Shown: piece after piece, positions 1 to 6,834 of the stretch | Layout of the letters: every line of letters begins with the position of its first letter | How positions within the stretch are numbered: the first letter of the stretch is position 1 | Source of the DNA: a virus | IMG/VR virus record: IMGVR_UViG_3300001213_000031 | Span: 1-25,262 of that record | Length of the DNA stretch: 25,262 nucleotides | Strand: one strand, 5' to 3' | The notes under the pieces: model-generated | Told to the model about the DNA's origin: nothing | The model's input: only the letters and a program-made list of their open reading frames with translations | Database searches by the model: none | Made by a program: the position numbers and the translations under genes

Positions 1-1999
1 CGTAGATGTCGTTGACTCTTGTAGCAAGCGCGTCGAGCCGCTCGAGAACATCAGCTAAGGATGCCGAGGCAGGAGCGTCGCCTTCAGGTTCGGCTGCCTC
101 CTTCGTAACGGGAGCGGTCGCCATCAACTGCAACTGTGCCTTGATGACTTCGCTTACACTGTCGGCAATCGCCTTGACCGCGTCGTCTGTCAGCACAACG
201 GTGAAAGACTCGTCAGATGCTTCCTTCACAGTGACTTCTGGCTCTTCGCCGACCTGCTCTTGTTCTACCTCGGCTTCCTTGGCACGCACGAGCTGCTTGA
301 GCTCGTCGGCAAACAAAGGCAGTCGCTCTACGATCTGATTGGTACGCTCCTCGCCGAGGATCTTGACCAGGAAATCCCGTTTGCGGGCGTCGATGGTGGG
401 GGCCTGGGTTTTCACTCCAACCTCTTTCAGTGCAAGGCCGCTCCAGGGGAACGCGGCGGCATCCAGGGGCAGAATCGATCGCTCGACGATCATGCCCGGC
501 GGCAAGTACTGGCCGTCATCGGTACGACGACCGTACAGGAACCTGATCGAGGTGCCCATCTTCTCGGCACTCCAGTCGAAGTCGCGAGCTGCACGGCCAA
601 ACTCGGTGTCAGCAAAGAGGCCGGACTCGAGAAGGAACCCTGGCTCACCTTCCTTGGCAACCACGGCCTGGAAGTCGCAGGTACCGACGTCGGCGCCTGC
701 TACGTGATACAGACGCAACGGACCACGCTCGCCACTTTCATCAGCAGCCTTCACACACGAGCGCAGGAAGTCGGTGGTGACAATCTCCTTGTCGCGGTCC
801 TGGAAGCCACCCGATGAGATAGTGAACCAGCGTGTCGGCCCTTCTACTTCGTTGGCCTGCTTGAACACGTACAGGCCTGGTGTCATGTCGTCGCCCCCGA
901 TGCTCGAGAGCAACATCTCAGTCGACACAACGCCTGCTTCCTTCTTCTCCTCGTCCTCGGGTTCTACGACCTCTGCGATGTCCTCAGGCTCTTCCACGAC
1001 TTCGGTTACATCAGGAGCCGGCAGCCCTACGGCCTCATTCGCCTTGGCTTCCGCCTCGATCTCGTCCCAACTCTCGTTGAAAGCGGTCACGTAGGTTTCA
1101 ACCCAGAGCCGCTGCTTTTCCTCGTCGAGTTCCTTGACGGCAGCCGGTATCATGTCCTGCGTGATCATGTCAACGGTCATTTCAGCGGCGACGAAGTTCC
1201 CGCTCGTGGGCTCACCACTCGTGGGATCAGCAGCACCGTCCGCCTTTTCCTGCTGGCCTTCCATTACATCCTTCTCCTTTCGCCTGCTCGGCGGTGGCCA
1301 TGTGAAGGTGTTGCTCGCAACGCCCTCGCCTTGTTTCATACCAATCTTACGGAAGAAGCTGAAGGCATCGGGATGTGCTACGACCTTCACACCCAACCCT
1401 TGTGTGGCTGCCTGTCTGAGCACCTCGAACATTGCATGCCGCGCATAGCCGCGATCGCGTGTAGAGACATGGGTCAGCCCCATGTACTTTGTACCGCCAC
1501 GCCCAATGACATCCTTGCGCAGACCTATGATACCAACAGGCAGGTCACGCCCTGACTTCTCATCACGTCGGCGTACCGTCATGATACCGATCTCGCCGCG
1601 GTCGGCTTTGTTCAAGGCATCACGGGCTACGATGCCACGCACACCGGACCAGCGAGCAACACGGTCACGGGCGTCTTGGGGTACATCCTGCCCCTTCTCG
1701 AACTTAGCGTAGGATCGCTCACCAGCGACACCGGTTGGTCGATCACCAGAAGAGCCACCGCCGCCCTCTGAAGGTGCGGAGCCGCCGATCTCGCCAGGAC
1801 GGCCTGTATGGCCCCAGTGACCGCTACCTTCGCCACCTTTGGTACTAACGCTGTGTTCGCTTATGTTGATCGCACGAATTTGTGACAACGCTTCCGCTTC
1901 TAGGTCGTGGGTCCCTAGAGTCTTGCCCTGACGCTTGCCGTCTGGGTCTGTCTTGTACACACGGTACTTGTCGTTGATCTTGAAGACTTTATACGGCAT
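1..1999 (-). CDS. GNAT acetyltransferase-capsid maturation protease fusion (partial, runs off left edge)
   Basis: The open frame starts at an ATG at 1999 with AGGAGG a few bases upstream and is still open at base 1 (about 666 residues visible). Residues 54-76 are the module tag (GGEGSGHWGH...GRPGEIGG). Residues about 100-225 look like a GNAT fold: a basic strand region, R-x-x-G-x-A as RDRGYA at 181-186, and a C-terminal FFRKIGM typical of GNAT ends. Residues about 270-320 are acidic and helical, followed by an acidic linker. Residues about 375-520 resemble a head maturation protease of the HK97/Mu type: SSGGFQDRDKE, candidate catalytic His432 (LYHVAG), then Ser484 in MGTSIRF, then IVERSILPLDAAAFPW. 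The visible end is coiled-coil-like, perhaps scaffold. The protease would cleave head proteins inside the prohead. GNAT substrate is unknown. It has its own promoter. A second ATG with strong ribosome site lies at 1264. Protease call fairly sure, GNAT call moderate. Confidence 0.75.
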   Translation of the reverse strand, partial: MPYKVFKINDKYRVYKTDPDGKRQGKTLGTHDLEAEALSQIRAINISEHSVSTKGGEGSGHWGHTGRPGEIGGSAPSEGGGGSSGDRPTGVAGERSYAKFEKGQDVPQDARDRVARWSGVRGIVARDALNKADRGEIGIMTVRRRDEKSGRDLPVGIIGLRKDVIGRGGTKYMGLTHVSTRDRGYARHAMFEVLRQAATQGLGVKVVAHPDAFSFFRKIGMKQGEGVASNTFTWPPPSRRKEKDVMEGQQEKADGAADPTSGEPTSGNFVAAEMTVDMITQDMIPAAVKELDEEKQRLWVETYVTAFNESWDEIEAEAKANEAVGLPAPDVTEVVEEPEDIAEVVEPEDEEKKEAGVVSTEMLLSSIGGDDMTPGLYVFKQANEVEGPTRWFTISSGGFQDRDKEIVTTDFLRSCVKAADESGERGPLRLYHVAGADVGTCDFQAVVAKEGEPGFLLESGLFADTEFGRAARDFDWSAEKMGTSIRFLYGRRTDDGQYLPPGMIVERSILPLDAAAFPWSGLALKEVGVKTQAPTIDARKRDFLVKILGEERTNQIVERLPLFADELKQLVRAKEAEVEQEQVGEEPEVTVKEASDESFTVVLTDDAVKAIADSVSEVIKAQLQLMATAPVTKEAAEPEGDAPASASLADVLERLDALATRVNDIY
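1262..1264 (-). promoter_or_regulatory. Candidate internal translation start separating GNAT from protease half
   Basis: On the minus strand AAAGGAGAAGG precedes an in-frame ATG (Met246 of the fusion) by 5-9 bases. This is as good a ribosome site as the gene's own. It lies exactly in the linker between the GNAT-like domain and the protease half, so a shorter, tag-free and GNAT-free protease could be made from the same mRNA. Inferred from spacing only. Confidence 0.45.
1772..1840 (-). repeat. Module tag 1 (GHW variant) in GNAT-protease protein
   Basis: It encodes 23 residues, KGGEGSGHWGH-T-GRPGEIGGSAP, between a short N-terminal segment and the GNAT-like domain. Compared with the commonest form it has E for P at position 4, HW for NF, and I for the second E. 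It is followed by a Ser/Gly-rich linker. Confidence 0.9.
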
Positions 2000-2024
2000 T
2001 GCGGCCTCCTGGAGTTACTATTTT

Positions 2025-2053
2025 ATTATACCTCACTAAGGTGTTGAAAGCAA
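2025..2053 (-). promoter_or_regulatory. Sigma70-like promoter for the GNAT-protease gene
   Basis: On the minus strand TTGCTT (2053-2048) and TATAAT (2030-2025) are 17 bases apart, about 26 bases before the ATG at 1999. The -10 context GGTATAATAA is the same as at the promoter at 16733-16761. It gives the capsid protease and the genes to its left a transcription start separate from the cargo genes upstream. Confidence 0.7.
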
Positions 2054-2073
2054 CCTAACCGAAAGAAGCAGTT

Positions 2074-2104
2074 AAAAATGCCCGACATGCTACGATCGTT
2101 GTCG
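2074..2104 (-). terminator. Weak candidate terminator at the end of the cargo operon
   Basis: On the minus strand CGACA (2104-2100) can pair with TGTCG (2087-2083), and five T follow at 2078-2074. The stem has only 5 pairs and a 12-base loop and overlaps the stop codon of the upstream gene. It sits between that gene and the promoter at 2025-2053, which is where a partial terminator would make sense. Low confidence. Confidence 0.25.
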
Positions 2105-3187
2105 TGGAGGTACGGAATACACCTTAGCAGTACCTGCAGATGTATGCCCCGCGATCATTATAACATCGGATCGTCGTGCTGCCCCCATCCCCGTCTGTGG
2201 TACCGCTAAGATACGATCTCTTGGTATGAACGAGCGTATCACATATCTATTCTCCGCGGCTGCCTCAGTTAGCGCATGTCGCAGATCTGACGTCCACGTA
2301 AAAAGAACATGTCGCGCGTTGAAAGAGATCGTCTCGTTGCGCTCGTGTGGTTTGCTCATGGTCACTGCTGCATAGGCTTCGATGCCTTCAACGTCAGCGT
2401 CTTTCAGTAGGCTCTGCGTGTACTCGTACTGTGCTTGAAGTTGAGCTACAAGAGCCTTCTGGTCGTCTGGATTAAGCTCTTTCGGTAACTCAGCTAAAAA
2501 CTTTTTCAAATTAGCGTCAGCAGGTGGGTACTCATAGGGGTGTGCGATGGCTCGCGCGAGTGAGATGTCACCTTTGGCAATCGCATTGGCGCGCACACCT
2601 AACCACCTGTAGTATTGATCGCCTGTTTTACGATCAAGGCTGAGTGAGAAAGCGCGTGCTGCTGCGCTCTCGTAGGCAATGAGAGCAAGTGAACTGCTCG
2701 GTGGTGCGCTTGTCCAAGTACGTAGGGCACGCTCGACTTGCGTTACGCTCCTGCTATTTCGTTGTGCGATAGCAAGGGCAGCTTCGCGTCTTTGAATGCT
2801 ATCGCCACCGTAAGAACTTCGGGTTGCTATGAATTTGCTGTAACGTCCTAGGGCTAGGATCCTCTCAGGTCCGGCAACGCTTCTGGGTGCGATACCTGAT
2901 AGACGAGCACCACCGTAGGTAGCGCCGTTATCGCCACCGTCGCCGGGTGCACTGCCACCTTCTTCCCCTGGTCTACCTGAGTGTCCGAAATTACCGCTGC
3001 CTTCGCCACCTTTGCTCGTGTCTCCCTGCGTCATCTCGCCAATAAGAAGGTATGGGGGCAATGCAATCAATAGTTCTTGATCGTCTAGAGGAAATAGCAC
3101 CTCGGCACCAAAAGACCCAGGTTGTGTTACGTAGATCTTATAACCAACACCTAACGGTGCATCAGGTACAAGAGCAGCTACCGTCAT
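2090..3187 (-). CDS. Tagged head-associated protein with ADP-ribosyltransferase-like C-terminus
   Basis: 365 residues. The ATG overlaps the stop of the 1216-residue gene as ATGA (3184-3187), so it is translationally coupled. Residues 1-58 are a short unknown N-terminal part. Residues 59-81 are the tag (KGGEGSGNFGH-S-GRPGEEGG). The middle is helical, with repeated Ala and Arg and no recognised motif. The C-terminal 90 residues resemble the ADP-ribosyltransferase fold of the neighbouring gene: FTWTSDLRHALTEAA (about 297-311) matches the aromatic-S-T-S motif region (ESWTSDRETAAGFA next door). Where the neighbour has the catalytic E-x-E (EYEYVTT) this protein has RRSDVIMI (338-345). The catalytic glutamate therefore looks replaced, and the enzyme may be inactive or use another residue. 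The ART assignment is moderate and rests on that local match. Confidence 0.6.
   Translation of the reverse strand: MTVAALVPDAPLGVGYKIYVTQPGSFGAEVLFPLDDQELLIALPPYLLIGEMTQGDTSKGGEGSGNFGHSGRPGEEGGSAPGDGGDNGATYGGARLSGIAPRSVAGPERILALGRYSKFIATRSSYGGDSIQRREAALAIAQRNSRSVTQVERALRTWTSAPPSSSLALIAYESAAARAFSLSLDRKTGDQYYRWLGVRANAIAKGDISLARAIAHPYEYPPADANLKKFLAELPKELNPDDQKALVAQLQAQYEYTQSLLKDADVEGIEAYAAVTMSKPHERNETISFNARHVLFTWTSDLRHALTEAAAENRYVIRSFIPRDRILAVPQTGMGAARRSDVIMIAGHTSAGTAKVYSVPPRQRS
2945..3013 (-). repeat. Module tag 2 in the ART-like protein
   Basis: It encodes KGGEGSGNFGH-S-GRPGEEGGSAP, followed by GDGGDN. Its only differences from the common form are E for P at position 4 and S for A after GH. 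Much of its DNA (for example the stretch around 2955-2995) is nearly the same as in the tag at 5365-5433. Confidence 0.9.
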
Positions 3188-6100
3188 TTCACGCCCTTCC
3201 TTGTCGTAACGACAATGTGCACTTTTTCACGCAGCACGTCGGCCCACTCCTTCAGAGTACGTTCAACCTTTGTCTGTTTGTACTCATCGAGTGAGCCCGA
3301 GCGATAAACGATAGCCCACGTGGTACTGTCGGGTAAGCCAATATCAATCAGCGCTTTAGCGCACTGTGATGCGTAAAGCAAGCCCTTGAAATTCCAGTCG
3401 CTTAAGTCAGCATACTGATCGTATGCCTCGTCGTTGAACTTCTGGAATTCGTCACCAGAGAGCAAATCGATAGCATCACTCTGATACATAGTACCACTAT
3501 ACGGTTTGTATGTCACATGGGGGTATTGATAGAAGAGCTGCAGTGGCATGCCTGTGGCTAGCTGCATCTGCCCGTGTGTTATGAACTCGTATTTCCGATC
3601 GGGTGAGATCTGCGGCATGTACACGTCACCACGACGCGGGTTCACAAGTATCGGTGTAGACTCTGGTAGCATATACCCGCGTTCTACACTGATAGGATGC
3701 TCCTTGTCGTAGTGACAAACGTTAATACCTGCCGGATACCTCTCGATCTTCTGTGAGATCGCAATGCTGCCCCAGCGCTTCCAGACGGGCGCGCTACTAC
3801 CAGCACTCACACTATCACCGGGAGCGCTGCCGCCTTCTTCGCCGGGACGTCCGACGTGTCCGAAATTCCCTGACCCCGGGCCACCTTTCACAACGGTGAT
3901 AATCTTATGCTTTCTCTGTGTCTGTGGTGGGTAGTCGTAAATGCTCTGTAGTTTCGCTGCCCCATTAGCAGCATAGAGTTCAGCGAGATTTCGCCAGTAA
4001 GTAGCACATGCCCCACTGTCGTTACGGTGCAGGTACACGTAGTAGGCATCGCTTAACGTGTCTAGTGAGCCGCGCGTTACTGCTGTAGGTCGTACACCAT
4101 ACAGTTTAACCATCTGTAACGGCTCAACACTTGCGAGTTGCTCTTGGAATGCCTCAGTCTGTTCTCTCTGAAGTGAAAAAGCACTATTTTTCGTTGCACT
4201 GAGAGCATACAACAATGCGTGTCCAACCTCGTGTGTTAACGTAAACTCCAAGCGTCCCTGTATCACACTGAGGGGGATATGTATACGAGCATTTTTAGAG
4301 GCTGCAAGTCCCTCCGTGTCGGCGTCCGTTTGACAAACACCGATGACCCTCTCACCTGTCAGCATGTCGAGAAATACGTCCTCGCACACGACCATGTGAT
4401 CTGGTGGGTTAGTACTTATTTTAGCGACTAACTGTAAGTGTTGTGCTGGTATGAGTTTCAGCATGTCCTGCAGTTCTGCGTGCAGTCCTGCAGGTACGCC
4501 TTCGATCACAGGTGCTAAACGTACGTTCTCACTTTCTTTTGCTTTATGGTGTATAATCTCACCCTCGAAGCCAGCACTCAGAAAGGCTGTGTACAGTTCG
4601 TCACGTGCTTTCGTTATTTCGTTGAACGCCGCGACTTGCACTGCAACTGGTGCGCCCTCATACATTTGAGCCTGTCGCAGTTGTTCTAGCCACTCGCGTT
4701 GCTCATTTATGTGGGCGCGCAGTGCAGCGGCCGGCAGACCCTCAACAGCTGGCGTACGTGTCAAATGCATGGTTTCATCGCGCGCTACTAGATAGAAATC
4801 CGTAGCACGTGAGTTTAATAGCTGTGTGGCATCCTGTACGGACAGTCTAGCACCACCAACGCTATGAGTCTCACCGTCCGGAGTGGTAATCTCGTGTATA
4901 GGGTGGTTGTGTAGAACTGTATACACAAGACCACTGTGTTGTAGTAGGTCCCACTCCGCCTCGTTTAGGTGAACCTGATCGTCAGTACCAGGTACGCATA
5001 GTGCCACATTGTCGTTGATATCAAGACCTACAACCCATTCAATATCGCCGCTTAGCACATGCTCCCTGAAGGCCGCTACTTTGTCGCCGCTGTTGTTCAG
5101 TGCCCTGTTCATAGTGTCAACAGCACGTTGGCGGCCGGCTGCGAAGACCCGTTGCTCCTCTTCTTGTGCCTTGCGTAGCACGTCGCTAGACGCCTCCGGG
5201 TTTTGAGCAGCTACTTTGAGACTAACATCACCGCCTCCTAGCCACTCGTGCACAAGGACGTATGCTAAGCCAGCAGCAGTAAGAGACACGCCAACGGCAC
5301 CAGTTACAAACAACGCTCGTCGCTGACCTGGGCTCATACGCTCTAGAGATGTATCGCTCCCTCCGGGCGCACTGCCGCCTTCTTCCCCTGGTCTACCGGC
5401 GTGCCCGAAATTACCGCTGCCAGGACCACCTTTCTGGACTATAGACTCTGTAGCCGTGATCTCAGCGTCTCGATCCGCTACGTCTGGGACGTAATGTATC
5501 CAGTTGGCGTTAACAGGATCTTGAATCTCGATTACTGTAGTATCATCTGTCACTTTATCACGTACGTTGCCTGTGCGTTTGTAGTATGCATACGGTACAC
5601 CGTGACTGAGATCGCGTAGGTCATAGCTCTCTGCTACGAGCGTCTTTGTACCCCTAATACCGCCCGTAGTTACATACTCATACTCAGGCAGGCTGCCGAA
5701 CCCGGTGCGGCAGGTACTTACGATGTTACGTACCTTAACGTCGGTAGCTAGCACATAGGAGTGAGAGTGCGGTGTTATTGAAGTGTCGTCAATACGCCGG
5801 CCTGCGAAACCTGCGGCTGTCTCACGGTCACTTGTCCATGATTCTAGGACGTTACCCACAACGCTGACGAGCATCCCGACTTTGAGATCCTTCTCAGACG
5901 TAACACCACGATACAGACGTAACGTGTCGTCAGGATCGAGGCCTTTGAGTTGCAGTTCAGTTTGTGTGTTTCTGTAGATCTCACGCAAAGCGGCATCGAG
6001 ATTAGCACCGGCATTGGTCGCTACTACGGGTGTCACACCCATGTGACCTGGAGGTATCTCACCTCCCATGCTAGTACCATTGAAGGCTATTAACTCGCGT

Positions 6101-6834
6101 GCTGCGTTCAATGCCGCGTCCGGCCATAGGTGAAATGGTGGCAGTGCGTACCCTGCAGAGTCACCGCTATTTACGACTTTATCGGGATCTTGTTCGTTCA
6201 AGATCTTGTAGTACAAGGGTGCGAAGAAGTCGGCAACCTCACTATCGCGTTTATCATAAGGATCGACAGCTAGGTCGTTGAGGACAGAGAGGGTCAAGTA
6301 TTCACGCAGCTCACCATCCGTTGGCATACCGTTCTGGGTTACGCGCCACGAGAGCATCTGTTGTTGTTGCCAAAGAGAGGGCGTCACACCGTACACGCGA
6401 GCTGCTGAGGCCTGCATAACCAGGCCGGATCTACTATCATTTGCCGAGAGTGCCCATCCACGTAGTAGACCATCAGCGATCTCACGGCGCACACCGGAAC
6501 CGACGGGTCGATTACTAATGTGCTCTTTCATTGCCACCCGGACTTCATCGTTACGTAGAGCAAGTCGCTGTGTCTCACGTGCTTCTCTGTCAGGATCTCG
6601 CGCGAACTCCTTTATGTTAAGGGCATCCGCTGGATTTCCAAAGAGTATGAAGTCATTCGACCACGTGTTAGTGTCGCCCCTACCCGGTACGTAGTTTGGT
6701 GGTTGCTTACTGAAGCCCTCAGGCACACCATCGTCACCGGGGGCAGATCCACCTTCTTCACCAGGACGGCCTGCATGGCCAAAGTTACCTGAGCCAGGAC
6801 CACCTTTGTAGGCTACCTTCAGTGCCCGCGTCAT
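3184..6834 (-). CDS. Multi-domain tagged polyprotein: ADP-ribosyltransferase + JAMM-like + HExxH zinc protease + unknown module
   Basis: 1216 residues. The ATG overlaps the upstream stop as ATGA (6831-6834). Three tags divide it into modules. Module 1 (tag 10-32) ends in a convincing ADP-ribosyltransferase domain, residues about 300-400: R309 in RLYRG, aromatic-S-T-S as ESWTSD (331-336), and catalytic E-x-E as LPEYEYV (E384, E386). Module 2 (tag 468-490) has a hydrophobic segment at about 508-531, then a JAMM/JAB-like metal motif (E599, HNHP 642-645, S665-x-x-D668), then a zincin motif HEVGH at 868-872 within FTLTHEVGHALLYAL and a downstream EAFQEQL (894-900) that could supply the third ligand. 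Module 3 (tag 983-1005) has about 210 residues with no recognised motif. The parts suggest toxin- or effector-type enzymes carried by the virion, as T4 Alt is. That role is inferred. Whether the chain is cut into separate proteins is unknown. Confidence 0.8.
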   Translation of the reverse strand: MTRALKVAYKGGPGSGNFGHAGRPGEEGGSAPGDDGVPEGFSKQPPNYVPGRGDTNTWSNDFILFGNPADALNIKEFARDPDREARETQRLALRNDEVRVAMKEHISNRPVGSGVRREIADGLLRGWALSANDSRSGLVMQASAARVYGVTPSLWQQQQMLSWRVTQNGMPTDGELREYLTLSVLNDLAVDPYDKRDSEVADFFAPLYYKILNEQDPDKVVNSGDSAGYALPPFHLWPDAALNAARELIAFNGTSMGGEIPPGHMGVTPVVATNAGANLDAALREIYRNTQTELQLKGLDPDDTLRLYRGVTSEKDLKVGMLVSVVGNVLESWTSDRETAAGFAGRRIDDTSITPHSHSYVLATDVKVRNIVSTCRTGFGSLPEYEYVTTGGIRGTKTLVAESYDLRDLSHGVPYAYYKRTGNVRDKVTDDTTVIEIQDPVNANWIHYVPDVADRDAEITATESIVQKGGPGSGNFGHAGRPGEEGGSAPGGSDTSLERMSPGQRRALFVTGAVGVSLTAAGLAYVLVHEWLGGGDVSLKVAAQNPEASSDVLRKAQEEEQRVFAAGRQRAVDTMNRALNNSGDKVAAFREHVLSGDIEWVVGLDINDNVALCVPGTDDQVHLNEAEWDLLQHSGLVYTVLHNHPIHEITTPDGETHSVGGARLSVQDATQLLNSRATDFYLVARDETMHLTRTPAVEGLPAAALRAHINEQREWLEQLRQAQMYEGAPVAVQVAAFNEITKARDELYTAFLSAGFEGEIIHHKAKESENVRLAPVIEGVPAGLHAELQDMLKLIPAQHLQLVAKISTNPPDHMVVCEDVFLDMLTGERVIGVCQTDADTEGLAASKNARIHIPLSVIQGRLEFTLTHEVGHALLYALSATKNSAFSLQREQTEAFQEQLASVEPLQMVKLYGVRPTAVTRGSLDTLSDAYYVYLHRNDSGACATYWRNLAELYAANGAAKLQSIYDYPPQTQRKHKIITVVKGGPGSGNFGHVGRPGEEGGSAPGDSVSAGSSAPVWKRWGSIAISQKIERYPAGINVCHYDKEHPISVERGYMLPESTPILVNPRRGDVYMPQISPDRKYEFITHGQMQLATGMPLQLFYQYPHVTYKPYSGTMYQSDAIDLLSGDEFQKFNDEAYDQYADLSDWNFKGLLYASQCAKALIDIGLPDSTTWAIVYRSGSLDEYKQTKVERTLKEWADVLREKVHIVVTTRKGVK
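3820..3888 (-). repeat. Module tag 3 in the 1216-residue polyprotein
   Basis: It encodes KGGPGSGNFGH-V-GRPGEEGGSAP, preceded by KIITVV. The 26 bases at 3881-3906 are identical to 7765-7790 at the third tag of the next polyprotein, covering the start of the tag and the residues before it. This points to a recent DNA-level exchange or duplication between modules. Confidence 0.95.
5365..5433 (-). repeat. Module tag 4 in the 1216-residue polyprotein
   Basis: It encodes the common form KGGPGSGNFGH-A-GRPGEEGGSAP. It follows the ART domain of module 1 and comes about 15 residues before a hydrophobic segment that opens module 2. Confidence 0.95.
6739..6807 (-). repeat. Module tag 5 at the N-terminus of the 1216-residue polyprotein
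   Basis: It encodes the common form of the tag starting at residue 10. Upstream residues KVAY resemble TVAY before the tag at 8703-8771, and the bases around 6800-6817 match that copy, so similarity extends beyond the tag itself. Confidence 0.95.

Noticed and set aside
260-817. 185-codon plus-strand open frame
   Set aside because: Antisense to the capsid protease region, whose motifs are clear on the minus strand.
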